64,000 bases of DNA from Heloderma charlesbogerti (GCA_026122225.1 JANEZZ010000983.1:2418001-2482000), one strand, 5' to 3'. Shown: positions 18,372-31,196, numbered from the stretch's first letter. The notes: generated by a model from the sequence alone, not told the origin. A program made the numbers and translations.

Positions 18372-19290
18372 AAAAAGAATGAACAAGAATGGTGTTCATG
18401 GGAGGACAGCCAGGAGGAAACCACTGTTGTCTAAAAAGAACATTGCTGCCTGTCTGAAGTTCACTAAAGATCACATAGATGATCCCCAAGTATTCTGCAA
18501 CAATGTTCTCTGTACAGATGAGTCAAAGGTAGAACTTTTTGGCTTCAATGAGAAATATTATGTTTGGTGAAAAATAAACACTGAGTTCAAACAGAAGTTT
18601 CTCATCCCAACTGTCAAGCATGGTGCTGGGAATGTGATGGTTTGGGCCTGCTTTGCTGCCTCGGGACCTGGACTGCTTGCCATTGTTGACACAACCATGA
18701 ATTCTGCAATATATCAGAAGATTATAGAGGAGAATGTCAGGCCATCCACCTGTGAGCTGAAGCTGAACTGATAGTGGGTCATGCAGCAAGAAAAGCAGAT
18801 CTGCAAAGAATGGCTGCAGAAGAAGAAATGCCATGTTTTAGAATGGCCTAGTCAATGTCTGGACCTAAACCCCATCAAAATGTTGTGGCAGGACCTGAAG
18901 TGAGCTGTTCATACAAGGAAGACCTCAAATATCACTGAGCTGAAGCAGTTCTGTAAGGAGGAATGGGCCAAAATAGCTCAAAACAGATATGAGAGACTGA
19001 CCAGCAGTTAACAGGAAATGCTTACTTGAAGTCATTGCTGCTCAAGGGGTGGGGGGTACCAGGTACTGAATCTAAAGGTTCACATACTTTTTCACACATG
19101 GATATTGAATGCTGAATCAGTTGTGGATAAATAAATTTTGAAAAAGCATCATGTTTGTGTGCATTTGTTTAATCCATTTATCTATTGTTCTTTATCTAGG
19201 ATTATAGGTTCGATTAAGACCTAATAATATTGAAGGTTGGAAATATGTGACAATCCAAGGGTTTCACAAACTTTTTCTCACCACTGCAGA
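18372..19290 (+). pseudogene. Tc1/mariner transposase relic, 5'-truncated
   Basis: Conceptual translation shows Tc1 transposase blocks: LSKKNIAACLKFTKDH, the first catalytic Asp in CTDESKVELFG, HGAGNVMVWACFA, PSQCLDLNPIKMLW and FCKEEWAKIAQ. Several stops are present, the segment holding the second catalytic Asp is lost, and the usual NPIE glutamate is Lys, so it cannot be active. The DNA-binding N-terminus is absent. Confidence 0.85.
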
Positions 19291-19740
19291 ATAATCTTCT
19301 ATGCTTTCTTATAGAGTACCCATGGCATACTTTAGAGAAGACAGCCCTCGATTTGAAAGACTGTCAAGGAAAGTCATAGAATCATAGAATCATAGAATAG
19401 TAGAGTTGGAAGGGGCCTATAAGACCACTGACTCCAACCCCCTGATCAATGCAGGAATCCAAGTCAGAGCATCCCTGACAGATGGCTGTCCAGCTTTATC
19501 TGGAATCTGGCTTCCTGTAACTTGAGCCCATTATTTTGTATCCTGCACTCTGGAATGACTGAGAACAGATCCTGGCCCTCCTGTCTGTGACAACCTGTCA
19601 AGTACTTGAAGAGTGCTATCATATCTCCCCTCAGTCTTCTCTTCTCAAGGCTAAACATGCCCAGTTCTTTCAGTCTCTTCACATAGGGCTTTGTTTCCAG
19701 TCCCCGGATCATCTTCATTGCCCTCATCTGAAGCCTCTCC

Positions 19741-20390
19741 TAGGGATGTTAGAGAATTCCACCATGGACTCCAGTGAGGCTGGATTCTAAAGAATCCAGG
19801 GATGCTCTGACTTGGATTCCCCTGGAGTCCGTGGCAGAACAGAGCAACCCCCCCCCCGCCACCCCGCGAAATTTCCCCAGGACGGATCCTACCTGTTGTA
19901 GGCTGTCCACTGCCCTTGTCTGCAGCCATGAATGGTGGCCCCGGTCTGCAGCCACCATTTCCCTCGCTACTTTAGCCATGATAGGCTACATAAGTATTTA
20001 TGTAGCCTATCACAACAAAGAGCAAGGACGCAAATAGCATCCGCTATGCCATTTGCGTCCCTGCTCTTTTCATGATAGGCTACATAAATATATATGCATA
20101 GAGGCTACCATTTGAGGCCCTGCATTAGCCGTGATAGGCTACATAAATATAAACATAACCTATCACGGCTAATGCAAGGATGCAAATGGCGGCCACTACA
20201 GCAGCCGCCATTTGTGGCTGCAGCCCAGCAGCAGATGGAGGTCTGGCTGCAGGCGGCCCAGGCTGGTGGCTTTGTGGACTCACCACGGAACAGAGCTGGC
20301 CAGGAAGGATTCTGGAAGGAGGGACGGACTGCCTCACCCCCACCGTGGATGCCCCAGAACGGAACCAGGTAAGGGATTCATACATCCCTA
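19741..20390 (-). mobile_element. FB-hAT foldback element in CR1
   Basis: Ends TAGGGATGTTAGAG and TACATCCCTA; duplication GCCTCTCC / GCCTCTCT. A short form with GATAGGCTACATAAG hairpins and AATAGCATCCGCTATGCCAT at the centre. Outward donors lie near 19890 (reverse, weak) and at CCAGGTAAGG (20366). Confidence 0.9.
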
Positions 20391-21364
20391 GCCTCTCTAG
20401 TTTGTCTGCATCCTTCTTAAAGTGTGGTGCCCAGAACTGGACACAATACTCCAGATGAGGCCTAACCAGTGCTGAGTAGAGGGGAACTAGTACTTCCCGG
20501 GATTTGGAAGCTATGCTTCTATTAATGCAGCCCAAAATGGCATTTTCCTTTTTTGCAGCCACATCACATTGTTAGCTCATATTCAGCTTGTGATCTACAA
20601 CAATTCCAAGATCCTTCTCACTTGTATTATTGCTGAGCCAAGCATCGCCCATCTTGTAACTGTGCATTTGGTTTCTTTTGCTAGGTGCAGAACTTGGCAT
20701 TTCTCCCTATTAAATTTCATTCTGTTGTTTTCTGCCCAGTGCTCCAGCCAATCAAGATCACTTTGAATTTTGTTTCTGTCTTCCAAAGTATTAGCTATCC
20801 TGCCCAATTTTGTGTCATCTGCAAATTTGATCAGCACTCCCTGCACCTCCCCCTCCAAGTCATTAATAAAAATGTTGAAGAGCACTGGGCCCAGGACTGA
20901 GCCCTGTGTCACCCCACTCGTTACCTCTCCCCAGTTTGAGAAGATCCCATTGAGAAGCAATCTTTGAGTCCAATTCTGTAGCCAGCTGTGGATACACCTG
21001 ATAGTTGTTTCATCTAGACCACTTTTAACTAGTTTGCTCATCAGGATATCATGGGGCACTTTGTCGAAAGCTTTGCTGAAGTCGAGGTCTATTATGTCCA
21101 CAGCATTCCCACAGTCCACAAGGGAGGTGACCTGATCAAAAATGAGATCAGATTCATCTGGCAGGACTTGTTCTTGACAAATCCATGTTGGCTTCGACTA
21201 ATCACTGCATTGTTTTCAAGGTGCTTATAGATGGATTGCGTTATCATCTGCTCCAGAATTTTCCCAGGGATTGATGTCAGACTGACTGGTCTGTAGTTCC
21301 CAGGTTCCTCCTCTTTGTCCTTTTTGAAGACAGGGACAACATTAGCCCTCCTCCAGTCATCTCG

Positions 21365-22203
21365 TAGGGATGGGGGAGAATTTCTCCTCGAAACTTCGGG
21401 GGGCCGAGTGCCAACGTATTTGGCCCCCCGAAGTAGTTTCGGGGAGAAATTCTCTGCACCCCCCACCAGGATGGGACTTACCTTTCCCGAATGTCCCTCC
21501 CAGCAGTGGGTCCCAGCAGCGATTCAGCAGGTCTTCGACAGGGGCAGAGGCAGCAGCCGGTCTTTTGACCGGCTGCCGCCACCGCCATTCCAATAAAAGT
21601 AAAAAAAAAACGCCCCCGTGATAGGCTACGTGACAATTAACATAGCCTATCACGGCTAGATTTGCAAAGTCAGCCGTGATAGGCTACGTAAATCATCACG
21701 TAGCCTATCACGGGTGACTTTAAAAAAAAAACGCTATTTGCGTTGCCCTTATTTTTGCCGTAGTCTACGTAAACCTTTACGTAGACTACAGCGACCAAAT
21801 AAGGAATGCAAATGGCGGCTCCCTATGGGGGCCGCCATTTGCATACGCGCTTTTTTTTTTTTTTAAAGTCACCCGTGATAGGCTACGTGACGATTAACGT
21901 AGCCTATCATGGCTGACTTTGCAGATCTAGCCGTCATAGGCTACGTTAATCGTCACGTAGCCTATCACGGGGGCGTTTTTTGTTTTTTGTTTTACTTTTT
22001 ATTTCGCGGCCGGGTGAGGCACCTCCTCCCCGGCCTGAATTTCGGCCGGGCGAGGCAGGAAGTCTCCCCCCCAGCCTGAATTTTGGCCGGGCAAGGAGGG
22101 AAGCCTCCCCCCCCGGCCTGAACTTCGGGGGGAGCAGCGAAGTGCCTCCCCCTCACTGCGAAGCAAGCTGCGAGACCAGGTAAGTGGCTTTCATGCACCC
22201 CTA
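21365..22203 (-). mobile_element. FB-hAT foldback element in CR1
   Basis: Ends TAGGGATGGGGGAG and CACCCCTA. The flanks share GTCATCT, with one base of uncertainty at the left edge (GTCATCTCG versus GTCATCTGG). It contains GATAGGCTACGT hairpins in both arms, but its left arm has lost the AATGGCGGC hairpin that the right arm keeps (about 21,810-21,845). Outward donors lie near 21,480 (reverse) and 22,178. Confidence 0.88.
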
Positions 22204-22480
22204 GTCATCTGGCACTTCACCTGTCCTCCATGATTTCTCAAAATGAATAGACAGTGGTTCTGAGAGCTCTTCTGCCAGTTCCTTTATTACTCTAGGATGC
22301 AGTTCATCTGGCCCTGGAGATTTGAACTCATTCAAAGTAATTAAGTGTTCCTTGACCATATGCCTATCAATCTCAAGCTGCAATCCTGCCCTTTCAGAAT
22401 GTACTTTGCCTTTGTCAGGGGGTCATAGACCCTCTTTTGGGAGAAGACTGAGCCAAAGTAGGAATTGAGCACCTCTGCCT

Positions 22481-22705
22481 TTTATTTATTTATTATTTTA
22501 TTATTAAATTTATTAATCGCCCATCTGGCTGGTCACCCAGACACTCTGGGCAATGTACAACATACAATAAAAACAGTTTAAAACAATAAAATTCTACAAT
22601 AAAAACATTTTCTAAAATACCCTAACCCACCCCAAATGCCTGCTTGAACAGCAACATTTTTAATGCACGACGGAAGCTCATTAAAGAGGGGGTATGACGG
22701 AGTTC
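22481..22705 (-). mobile_element. L2-type LINE 3' end, - strand
   Basis: A (TTTA)n-like run and AATTTATTAATCGCCCATC start the reversed 3' tail. It continues to GACGGAAGCTCATTAAAGAG, where it stops at an L1 fragment. The same tail reappears at 22,966. Confidence 0.75.
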
Positions 22706-22963
22706 CCTACAGAATTAAAGCCAGAAACGTTTTCATTGGGACTAACAGATAAACACGTAAAAGAGAAGGGGGGAACCCTCTTTCTCTACATGACAACGGC
22801 TGCAAGGTTATTGTATGCACAAAAGTGGAAGAATGAAACAATACCAACTGTGAGTGAGCGGATCATGAAAATGATGGAGCTGGCAGAGATGGCAAAGCTT
22901 ACTATTATAATTGAAGAAGGATCAGTAACTAAATTTACGTTAGATTGGAAACCTTTTTTTTAA
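22706..22963 (+). mobile_element. L1 LINE ORF2 C-terminal scrap
   Basis: An open frame with TTAARLLYAQKWKNETIPT and MKMMELAEMAKLT, ending LDWKPFF. This matches the end of vertebrate L1 ORF2. It is sandwiched between two L2 pieces, so it was either inserted there or picked up during template switching. Confidence 0.65.
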
Positions 22964-22965
22964 TT

Positions 22966-24519
22966 ATTATTAAATTTATTAATCGCCCATCTGGCTGGTC
23001 ACCCAGCCACTCTGGGCGATGTAAAACATACCATAAAACAATTTAAAACAATAAAATTCTACCATAATTTTTTTTTAAAATACCCTAACCCACCCCAAAT
23101 GCCTGCCTGAACAACCACGTTTTTAATGCACGACGGAAGCTCATTAAAGAGGGGGCATGACGGAGTTCCCTAGGGAGGGAGTTCCACAGAGTGGGGGCCA
23201 CCACAGAAAAGGCCCTCTCCCTCGTCCCCACCAGTCTAGCTGTCCTGGCTGATGGGACAGAGAGAAGGCCATCCGAGGCTGATCTTGTTAAGCGGCCTGT
23301 CTGGTGTTGCTGGAGGCGCTCCTTAAGATAGGCTGGGCCGGAACCATATAGGGTTTTAAAGGTCAAAACCAACACCTTGAATTTGGCCCGGAAAACAACT
23401 GGTAACCAGTGCAACTCCTTCAGCACTGGAGTGATGTGATCTCGCCGGCGGCTGCCTTTAATCAGGCGAGCCGCTGCGTTCTGTACCAGCTGCAGCTTCC
23501 GAACCGTCTTCAAGGGTAACCCCATGTAGAGCGCATTACAGTAGTCTAAACGAGAGGAGACCAGGGCATGTACTACCGATGGGAGCAGATGGTCGGGAAG
23601 GAAGGGGCGCAGCCGCCGTATCAGATGGAGTTGATACAGCGCTGTCCGGCTCACAGCTGACACCTGAGCCTCCATGGACAGCTGGGAGTCCAAAATGACC
23701 CCCAGGCTGCGGACCTGGTCTTTCAAGGGTAGCCGTACCCCATTCAACACCAGGTCAACATCCCCCAGCCTCCTCTTGTCTCCCACCAAAAGTACCTCAG
23801 TCTTGTCAGGGTTCAGCTTCAGCTTATTCCTCCCCATCCAGCCACTCACTGTCTCCAGACATTTGGACAGGGATTCTACGGCCAACCTTGGTGAAGATTT
23901 GAATGAGAGGTAGAGCTGCGTGTCATACGCATATTGATGACACTGCACCCCAAACCTCCTGATGATAGCCCCCAGCGGCTTCACATAGATGTTAAATAGC
24001 ATCGGGGAGAGGATGGAACCCTGTGGCACCCTACAAGTAAGTGGCCACGGGTCCGAAACCTCCTCTCCCAGTGCTACCCTCTGGTACCTGCCGGAGAGGA
24101 AGGACCAGAACCACCACAATACGGTGTCCCCAATGCCCAACCCCTCCAGGCGGTCCAGGATGATACCGTGGTCAACGAAAGCCGCTAAGAGGTCGAGGAG
24201 AACAAGGAAGGAGCATTAACCCCTATCCAGAGCCCTCCTCATATCATCTACCAAGGCGACCAAGGCCGTTTCTGTCCCATGCCCAGGCCTGAAGCCCGAC
24301 TGAAATGGGTCTAGATAATCAGTTTCTTCCAAGTGTGCTTTCAACTGCACAGCCACCACCCGCTCAATCACCTTGCCCCAAAATGGCAGATTTGAGACTG
24401 GGCGAAAGTTGTTCAAAACTTGATGATCCAAGGAGGGCTTCTTTAAGAGCGGTCTTATCACTGCCTCCTTGAGGGCTGATGGTATCACTCCCTCCTCAAG
24501 AGAGGCATTCACCACTGCC
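22966..24519 (-). mobile_element. L2-type LINE reverse transcriptase region, - strand
   Basis: ORFs on the - strand (24515-24216, 24140-23085) give RNFRPV-like, [67 protein letters not shown] and ITPVLKELHWLPV, typical of the L2/CR1 group. The YADD-type catalytic motif reads YAYD, and a stop separates the two ORFs, so it is dead. It is truncated exactly at the FB-hAT start at 24,520. Confidence 0.87.
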
Positions 24520-25419
24520 TAGGGGTGCACAAAAGTCCCTTACCTATCCTCGAAGCTTTTCGCGGTAGGGGAGAGGCGATTCACTGCTCCCCCCGCGAAG
24601 TTCAGGCCGGGGGGGGAGGCTTCCCGCCTCGTCCAGCCGAAATTCAGGTCTGGGGGGAGGCTTCCCGCCTCGCCCGGCCGAAATTCAGGCCGGGGAGGAG
24701 GCGCCTCGCCTCACCCGGCCACGAACTAAACAGGTAAAAAAAAAAATGCCCCCGTGATAGGCTACGTGACGATTAACATAGCCTATCACGGCTAGATTTG
24801 CAAAGTCAGCCGTGATAGGCTACGTAAATCGTCACGTAGCCTATCACAGGAGACTTTAAAAAAAAAGCGCGTACGCAAATGGCGGCCCCCATAGGGAGCC
24901 ACCATTCGCGTTCCTTATTTGGTCGCTGTAGTCTACGTAAATCTTTATGTACACTACGGCGAAAATAAGGGCAATGCTATTTGCGTAGCTATTTGCGTTG
25001 CCCTTATTTTCGCCGTAGTCTACGTAAACATTTACGTAGACTACAGCAACTAAATAAGGAACGCGAATGGCGGCTCCCTATGGGGGCCGCCATTAGCGTA
25101 CGCGCTTTTTTTTTTTTTTAAGTCACCCGTGATAGGCTACGTGATGATTGACGTAGCCTATCACGGCTGACTTTGCAGATCTAGCCGTGATAGGCTACGT
25201 GAATCGTCACGTAGCCTATCAGGGGGCGTCTTTTTTTTTTTTTAACTTTTGCGTTCGCGGCCGGGCGAGGCGGGAAGCCTCCTCCCCGGCCTGAATTTCG
25301 GCTGGGCCGAGGCGGGAAGCCTCCCCCCCGGCCGGAACTTCGCGGGGGGAGCAGCGAAGCGCCTCCCCCCCACCGCGAACGTCCTTCGAGGACAGGTAAG
25401 TGACTTTCGTCCACCCCTA
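24520..25419. mobile_element. FB-hAT with two identical-type (A/A) ends and no target duplication
   Basis: Both ends are of the same type: TAGGGGTGCAC with CTTACC at the left, and its mirror GGTAAGTGACTTTCGTCCACCCCTA at the right. The left flank (CCACTGCC) is L2 sequence and the right flank (ATCTGGGA) is CR1 sequence, so there is no 8-bp duplication. The interior is a full foldback centred near 24,987 with AACGCAAATAG-type and GTCTACGTAAA hairpins. Confidence 0.85.
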
Positions 25420-26885
25420 ATCTGGGATGATCAAGAAAAGATCCTGGCCTTCTTCTCTGTGACAGCCTTTCAAGTACTTGAGGAGCGCTATCATATCTCC
25501 CCTCAGTCTTCTCTTCTCAAGGCTCTACAGGCCCAGTTCTTTCAGTCTGTCTTCATAGGGCTTTGTTTCCAGTCCCCTAATCATCTTTGTTGCCCTCCTC
25601 TGAGCGCTCTCCAGTTTGTCTGCATCCTTCTTAAAGTGTGGTGCCCAGAACTGGACACAATACTCCAGATGAGGCCTAACCAGTGCTGAGTACAGGGGAA
25701 CTAGTACTTCCCAGGATTTGGAAGCTATGCTTCAATTAATGCAGCCCAAAATAACATTTACCTTTTTTGTAGGGATATCAGAGAATTTCGCCACGAATCC
25801 CGGGGAGGCCAAATGCGCTGGCATTTTGGTGAAACAAAATTGGTGGTGAAACAGTCTGCCCCCCCCACCCCCCGGGATGGGACTTACCTTGGGCGAATCC
25901 TCCTGGCGGCAGCGGCTCCGGAGGCAGTGCGGCAACGGTGCGGCGGCGGACGGTCTTCCAACTGGCTGCCACCGCCACCATTTCCAGTAAAAAAAAAAAA
26001 TGTGATAGGCTATGTAAAGATTTACATAGCCTATCACGGCTAGATTTTTAAAAAAAAAACGTGATAGGCTACGTAAATGTTTACGTAGCCTATCACGGCT
26101 GATTTAAAGGGGGAAAAAAATGCGTGTACACAAATGGCAGTGCCCATGGGTGCCGCCATTTGCATATGTGCTTTTTTTTTCTTTTAAATCAGCTGTGATA
26201 GGCTACGTAAACATTTACGTAGCCTATCATGGCTGACTGCAGGGATGCAAACAGGCCATTTGCACACCCGGCCGGCCAGGATTCGGGGGGGGAAGGATGG
26301 AGCACCTCCTTCCCAGCCAGAATTTCAGGGGGGAGGGGCAGAGTGCCTCCCCCCCACCAGAATTTCAGGGAGGAGGGACAGAGCACCTCCTCCCCACCAG
26401 AATTTCAGGGGGGAGGGATGGAGTGCCTCGCCCCCACCTCAAATCAAATTTCGTTAAAGGTAAGTCACTTTCATACATCCCTACTTTTTTGCAGCCATAT
26501 CACATTGTTGTTGGCTCATACTCAGCTTGAGATCGACAACAATTACAAGATCTTTCTTGCTTGTAGTGTTGTTGAGCCACATATCCCCCATCTTGTAACT
26601 TTGCATTTGGTTTGTTATTCCTAGGTGCAGAAGTTAGCATTTATCCCTATTAAATGTCATTCTGTTGTTTTCTGCCCAGCGCTCCAGTCTATCCAGATCA
26701 CTTTGAATTTTGTTTCTGTCTTCCAAAGTATTAGCTATCCTGCCCAATTTTGTGTCATCTGAAAATCTGATCAGCATTCCCTGCACCTCCTCCTCCAAGT
26801 CATTAATAAAAATGTTGAAGAGCACTGGGCCCAGGACTGAGCCCTGCAGTACCCCACTTGTTACCTCTCCCCAGTTTGAGAAGGA
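25420..26885 (-). mobile_element. CR1 LINE, - strand, split by an FB-hAT
   Basis: Pieces are 25420-25769 and 26492-26885. - strand translation shows VLQGSVLGPVLFNIFINDLE and DDTKLGRIANTLEDR. The order of CR1 blocks runs across the FB-hAT. The 3' end is lost at the A/A FB-hAT on the left, and a different sequence begins near 26,886. Confidence 0.88.
25770..26483 (-). mobile_element. FB-hAT foldback element in CR1
   Basis: Ends TAGGGATATCAGAG and TACATCCCTA with perfect duplication CTTTTTTG (25762-25769, 26484-26491). The right terminal region holds four tandem copies of a GGGAGGGA-CCTCC-CAGAATTTCAGGG unit of about 53 bases (26,275-26,440). Outward donors lie near 25,886 (reverse) and 26,458. 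Confidence 0.92.
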
Positions 26886-28062
26886 ACTCAAACTCTTCGT
26901 CTTCTCTTATTCCCTCACTTGCCACTCCAGTCCTCTTACTTTTTCTTCCAACAGTGTGATCAACCTGCACTTGTTGCACATGTAGGCCATCTCAGTCAAG
27001 AAAACAAACATTGCACATACCTTGCAGTTCATCACCACTGGAGAATCTTTTCCTTCCTTAGTCTCTAGTCCCTTTATATTTCTAGCTTTCTGATTCTACT
27101 GGAATAGACTGTGCTTTGTCCTGTATTCACTGGAGCTTAACGACAGAGTCCCACTGGTGTGGAAGTGTGTATTACAAGAAAAAGATTTTTAAAAAATGTT
27201 AGGGGCCTCCTCCTTGACCTCCCCTGCTGAACTCCCCTGGCTCTCCTGTTTGCTCACTCTGATCGCTCGCTCTCTGGGAGCTTGCTTGCTTGTATAGCCC
27301 CTAGACCAGCTGGAGCAGTTTCCTCTGCTCTGCTCTGCTCAGCTAGGAGGTAGGAAACAGACTCTGTATTGTTTCAAATACAGGAAACAGTCCTGTATTC
27401 AGTCCTGTACCTGGTTAAAGTAAACCAGTCCAAGTTTACTTTAAAGATAAAGAATCATAAGAAGAAAGAGTAGGGCCTGCCTTGAACTTGCCTATCAACA
27501 GTTGGCACCTGGACAGTAGACTGAACAGGCATGATGATAAGTGTGAAGAAATGCCAGGTATATAACTGTTGTTCTGCAATGTTTACATTGTGTGGCCTCT
27601 GTGAGACTGTAATGCATCTGAGTAGGCCTGAGGCCTTGCTTTGTTACTGTCAAAGGCCTATGTAGTAGTTGCTTAGTGATGTTCTGAAGGAGGAGAGAGA
27701 GAGAGAGAGAGAGAGAGAATTGTTTTGAATATTTTTAGATGGGATCTGTATCATGTAAATTCAATTCTGATTGGCTGGGGATTCCAGCTAGGTATAAAAG
27801 AGTAATGATAGTTAAGGAGTCGACAGTTGAGAGCTAAGGAGAGAGGGAAAAGGTCTGCTAATTGGTAGGCAGTGTTATAGAAGGTCTAGAAGAAGGCTGA
27901 AGAGAAAGTGAATACCTAAGGCTAGAATATTCAGCTAGTCCTTCTCTGTGGGATAGCCACATGTGGCTGGTGAAGATCAGGAGTAGGGAGCAGGTGGAGG
28001 CTGCCCTAAGACCTTGTGAAAACCCCAAAGTAAATATTAGTAATTCCTTATGTACAAAACTC
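26886..28062. other. Unassigned host sequence
   Basis: No gene recognised. A (GA)n run lies at about 27,691-27,718, and CTCTGCTCTGCTCTG and CTTGCTTGCTTG short repeats near 27,280-27,340. Confidence 0.5.
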
Positions 28063-30398
28063 CAACAGCACAAGAGGTGACTCTACACACGGACATCACC
28101 AGATGGTCAATATCGAAATCAGATTGATTATGTACTTTGCAGCCAAAGAGGGAGAAGCTCCATACAGTCAGTAAAACAAGACCTGGAGCTGACTGTGGCT
28201 CAGATCATGAGCTGCTTGTTGCAAAATTTCAGCTTAAATTGAAGAACGTAGGGAAAACCACTAAACCATTCAGGTATGACCTAAATCATATCCCTTATCA
28301 ATATACAGTGGAGGTGAGGAATAGATTTACGGGATTTGACCTGATAGACAGAGTGCCTGAGAAACGATGGACGGAGGTCCGTAACATTGTTCAGGAGGCA
28401 GCAACTTAATCCATCCCCCAAAAAAAGAAATGCAAGAAAGCCAAGTGGCTGTCTGATGAGGCTTTACAAGTAGCTGAGGAAAGAAGGGAAGCAAAAAGCA
28501 AAGGAGAAAGGGGAAGATATATCCAACTGAATGCAGAGTTCCAGAGAATAGCAAGGAGAGACAAGAAGGCCTTCTGAAATGAACAATGCAAAGAAATCGA
28601 GGAAAACAATAGAATGGGAAAGACTAGAGATCTTTTCAAGAAAATCAGAGATATCAAGGGAATGTTTTATGCAAAGTCGGGCATGATAAAGGACAAAGAA
28701 GGCAGGGACCTAACAGAAGCAGATGAGATTAAGAAGAGGTGGAAAGAATACACAGAAGAACTGAACTGTGTTCTCTGTATACTGTGTATACAGGAAACAG
28801 TGTATACAGGTATACAGGAAAGATCTAAATGTCCCTGATAGCCATGATAGTTCAGTCACTAAACTTGAGCCGGACATCCTAGAGAGTGAAGTCGAGTGGG
28901 CCTTAGGAAGCATTACTAATAACAAAACTAGAGGAGATGACAGTATTCCAGCTGAGCTATTTAAAATCCTAAAAGATGATGCTGTTAAAGTGAGGAACTC
29001 AATATGCCAACAAATTTGGAACACTCAACAGTGGCCACAAGAGTGGAAAAGGTCAGTTTACATTCCAATTCCAAAGAAGGGCAATGCCAAAGACTGTTCA
29101 AACTACCATACAGTTGCGTTCATTTCACATGCCAGCCAGGTGATGCTCAAAATCCTACAAGCTAGGCTTCAGCAGTATGTGAACCAAGAACTACCAGAAG
29201 TACAAGCTGGGTTCCAAAGAGGCTGAGGAACTAGAAATCAAATCGCCAGCATTCGCTGGATCATGGAGAAAGCAAGAGAATTCCAAAAAAAGTCTATTTC
29301 TGCTTCATTGACTACGCTAAAGCCTTTGATTGTGTGGATCACAACAAACTCTGGCAAATTCTTAAAGAGATGGGAGTACCAGACCACCTTACCTGTCTCC
29401 TGAGAAACCTGTACGAGGGTCAAGAAGCAACAGTAAGAACCAGACATAGAACAACCGATTATTTCAAAATTGGGAAAGGAGTACGACAAGGCTGCATATT
29501 GTCGCCCTGCTTATTTAACTTATATGCAGAGTACATCATGAGAAACACTGGGCTGGATGAATCACAAGTTGGAATTAAGATTGCCGGGAGAATTATCAAC
29601 AACCTCCGATATGCAGACGACACCACCCTAATGGCAGAAAGCGAAGAGGATCTCAAGAGCCTCTTGTTGAGGGTGAAAGTGGAGAGTGCAAAAGCTGATT
29701 TGAAACTCAACATTAAAAAAACTGAGATCATGGCATCTGGCCCCATCACTTCCTGGCATATAGAAGGGGAAGAAATGGAAGCAGTGACAGATTTTATTTT
29801 TTTGGGCTCCAAGTTCACCGCAGATGGTGACTGTAGCCATGAAATTAAAAGATGCTTGCTCCTTGGGAGGAAAGCTATGGCAAACCTAGACAGCATAGTC
29901 AGAAGCAGAGACATCATCTTGCCGACAAAAGTCCGTCTAATCAAAGCTATGGTTTTCCCATTAGTAATGTATGGCTGTGAGAGCTGGACTATAAGGAAGG
30001 CTGAGCACCGAAGAATTGATGCTTTCAAACTGTGGTGCTGGAGAAGACTCCTAAAAGTCTCCTGGACTGCAAGGAGGTCAAATCAGTCCATCCTAAAGGA
30101 AATCGACCCTGAGTGCTCATTGGAAGGACAGATACTGAAGCTGAAGCTCAAATACTTTGGCCACCAAATACGAAGAGAAAAGTCACTGGAAAAGACCCTG
30201 ATGCTGGGAAAGATTGAAGGCAATAGGAGAAGGGGACGGCAGAGGATGAGATGGCTAGATAGCATCACCAATGCAATGAATATGAACTTGAGCACACTGC
30301 GGGAGAGAGCGCAGGACAGGAAGGCCTGGCGTGCTATGGTCCATGGGGTCACGAAGAGTCGGACACGATTTAATGACTGAACAACAACAACAATGTAC
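28063..30398 (+). mobile_element. RTE-BovB LINE, 5'-truncated
   Basis: Starts inside the endonuclease (matching 51,093 onward in the second copy) with GADCGSDHELLVAKFQLKL (28,185). It runs through the reverse transcriptase, with an open frame at 29334-30380: GVRQGCILSPCLFNLYAEY, YADDTTLMAES and VMYGCESWTIRKAEHRR. The 3' end is GGGGTCACGAAGAGTCGGAC and ACAACAACAAC. Frameshifts and stops (for example near 28,409 and 29,224) break the single BovB ORF. BovB is a hallmark of squamate genomes. Confidence 0.93.
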
Positions 30399-31164
30399 AA
30401 GATATCCTTTTAATAAATTAACCTGTTTAATTATTCAACTTGTCTCTAGTGTTGGTGCCCATCTCATGCCTAAGCCTCTTACACCAGCTACTATGAGGTT
30501 TTAAAGTGTTCTAACAGAATTGGTGGCAGTGAAAAAGGATCAGCTTGTGGAACTCTAAGTTATACTGGCAGAGAGTTCCTTAGGCCCTGAAATAGAAGCA
30601 TTTGCTAAAAATAAGAAGCCCCGGGGTGGGATTGCCCACTGAAGGAGCAGTTTCTCCATAGGTGGCAGTGCAGGAAGAGAAAATTCCCCATAGTAAGATG
30701 TATTCTCTTTCTGTTTAAATTACAGTAGCTATTTCTAAATTTGCATGTATACATATAAATTAGTATATACAAATCTTGGGGCAGGGGGGTGATGCATTCC
30801 CCCCCTCCCTTCTTTTTCTTTCTTGTTCAATGTATAATGTGGCCACTCTACCCTCAAGTAGAGTTTTAAGGCAATGACCTTCTCTAGTTGCTTGTCCCCA
30901 GCTTTTGGGAATCAGAGGTACGCTGCCTCTGAAAATGACTGTTTGACTGATGTTATCATGCCTAATAGCCATTGATAGAAGAATATTTCATGACTGTGTC
31001 TAATAATGGATCCAGCCTACATCCCTTTTCATCTTTAGAGAAGCTGCAAAAAGTGCCACCACGATAGCAGGAATAGTCAGGGGCTTTCTCTGTGTGCGAC
31101 CTAATTCACACTGAGCTTTCTCTGTGCATTTCTCTATGGGAGAGATTGTGTGGAGGCAATACAC

Positions 31165-31196
<32 letters not shown>

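Larger units (their letters stand above)
19372..22480 (-). mobile_element. CR1 LINE, - strand, in three pieces split by two FB-hATs
   Basis: Pieces are 19372-19740, 20391-21364 and 22204-22480. The 3' end is the CATAGAATCATAGAAT repeat at 19376. Reverse transcriptase blocks are readable on the - strand: DIIDLDFSKAFDKVPHD, GVTQGSVLGPVLFNIFIND, FADDTKLGRI (20595-21119), [18 protein letters not shown] and [10 protein letters not shown]. It is 5'-truncated near 22,480 where L2 sequence starts. Stops and frameshifts make it inactive. Confidence 0.9.

Noticed and set aside
23085..24515. A host reverse-transcriptase-like gene
   Set aside because: Matches L2-type LINE with a mutated catalytic motif, a stop, and LINE 3' tail.
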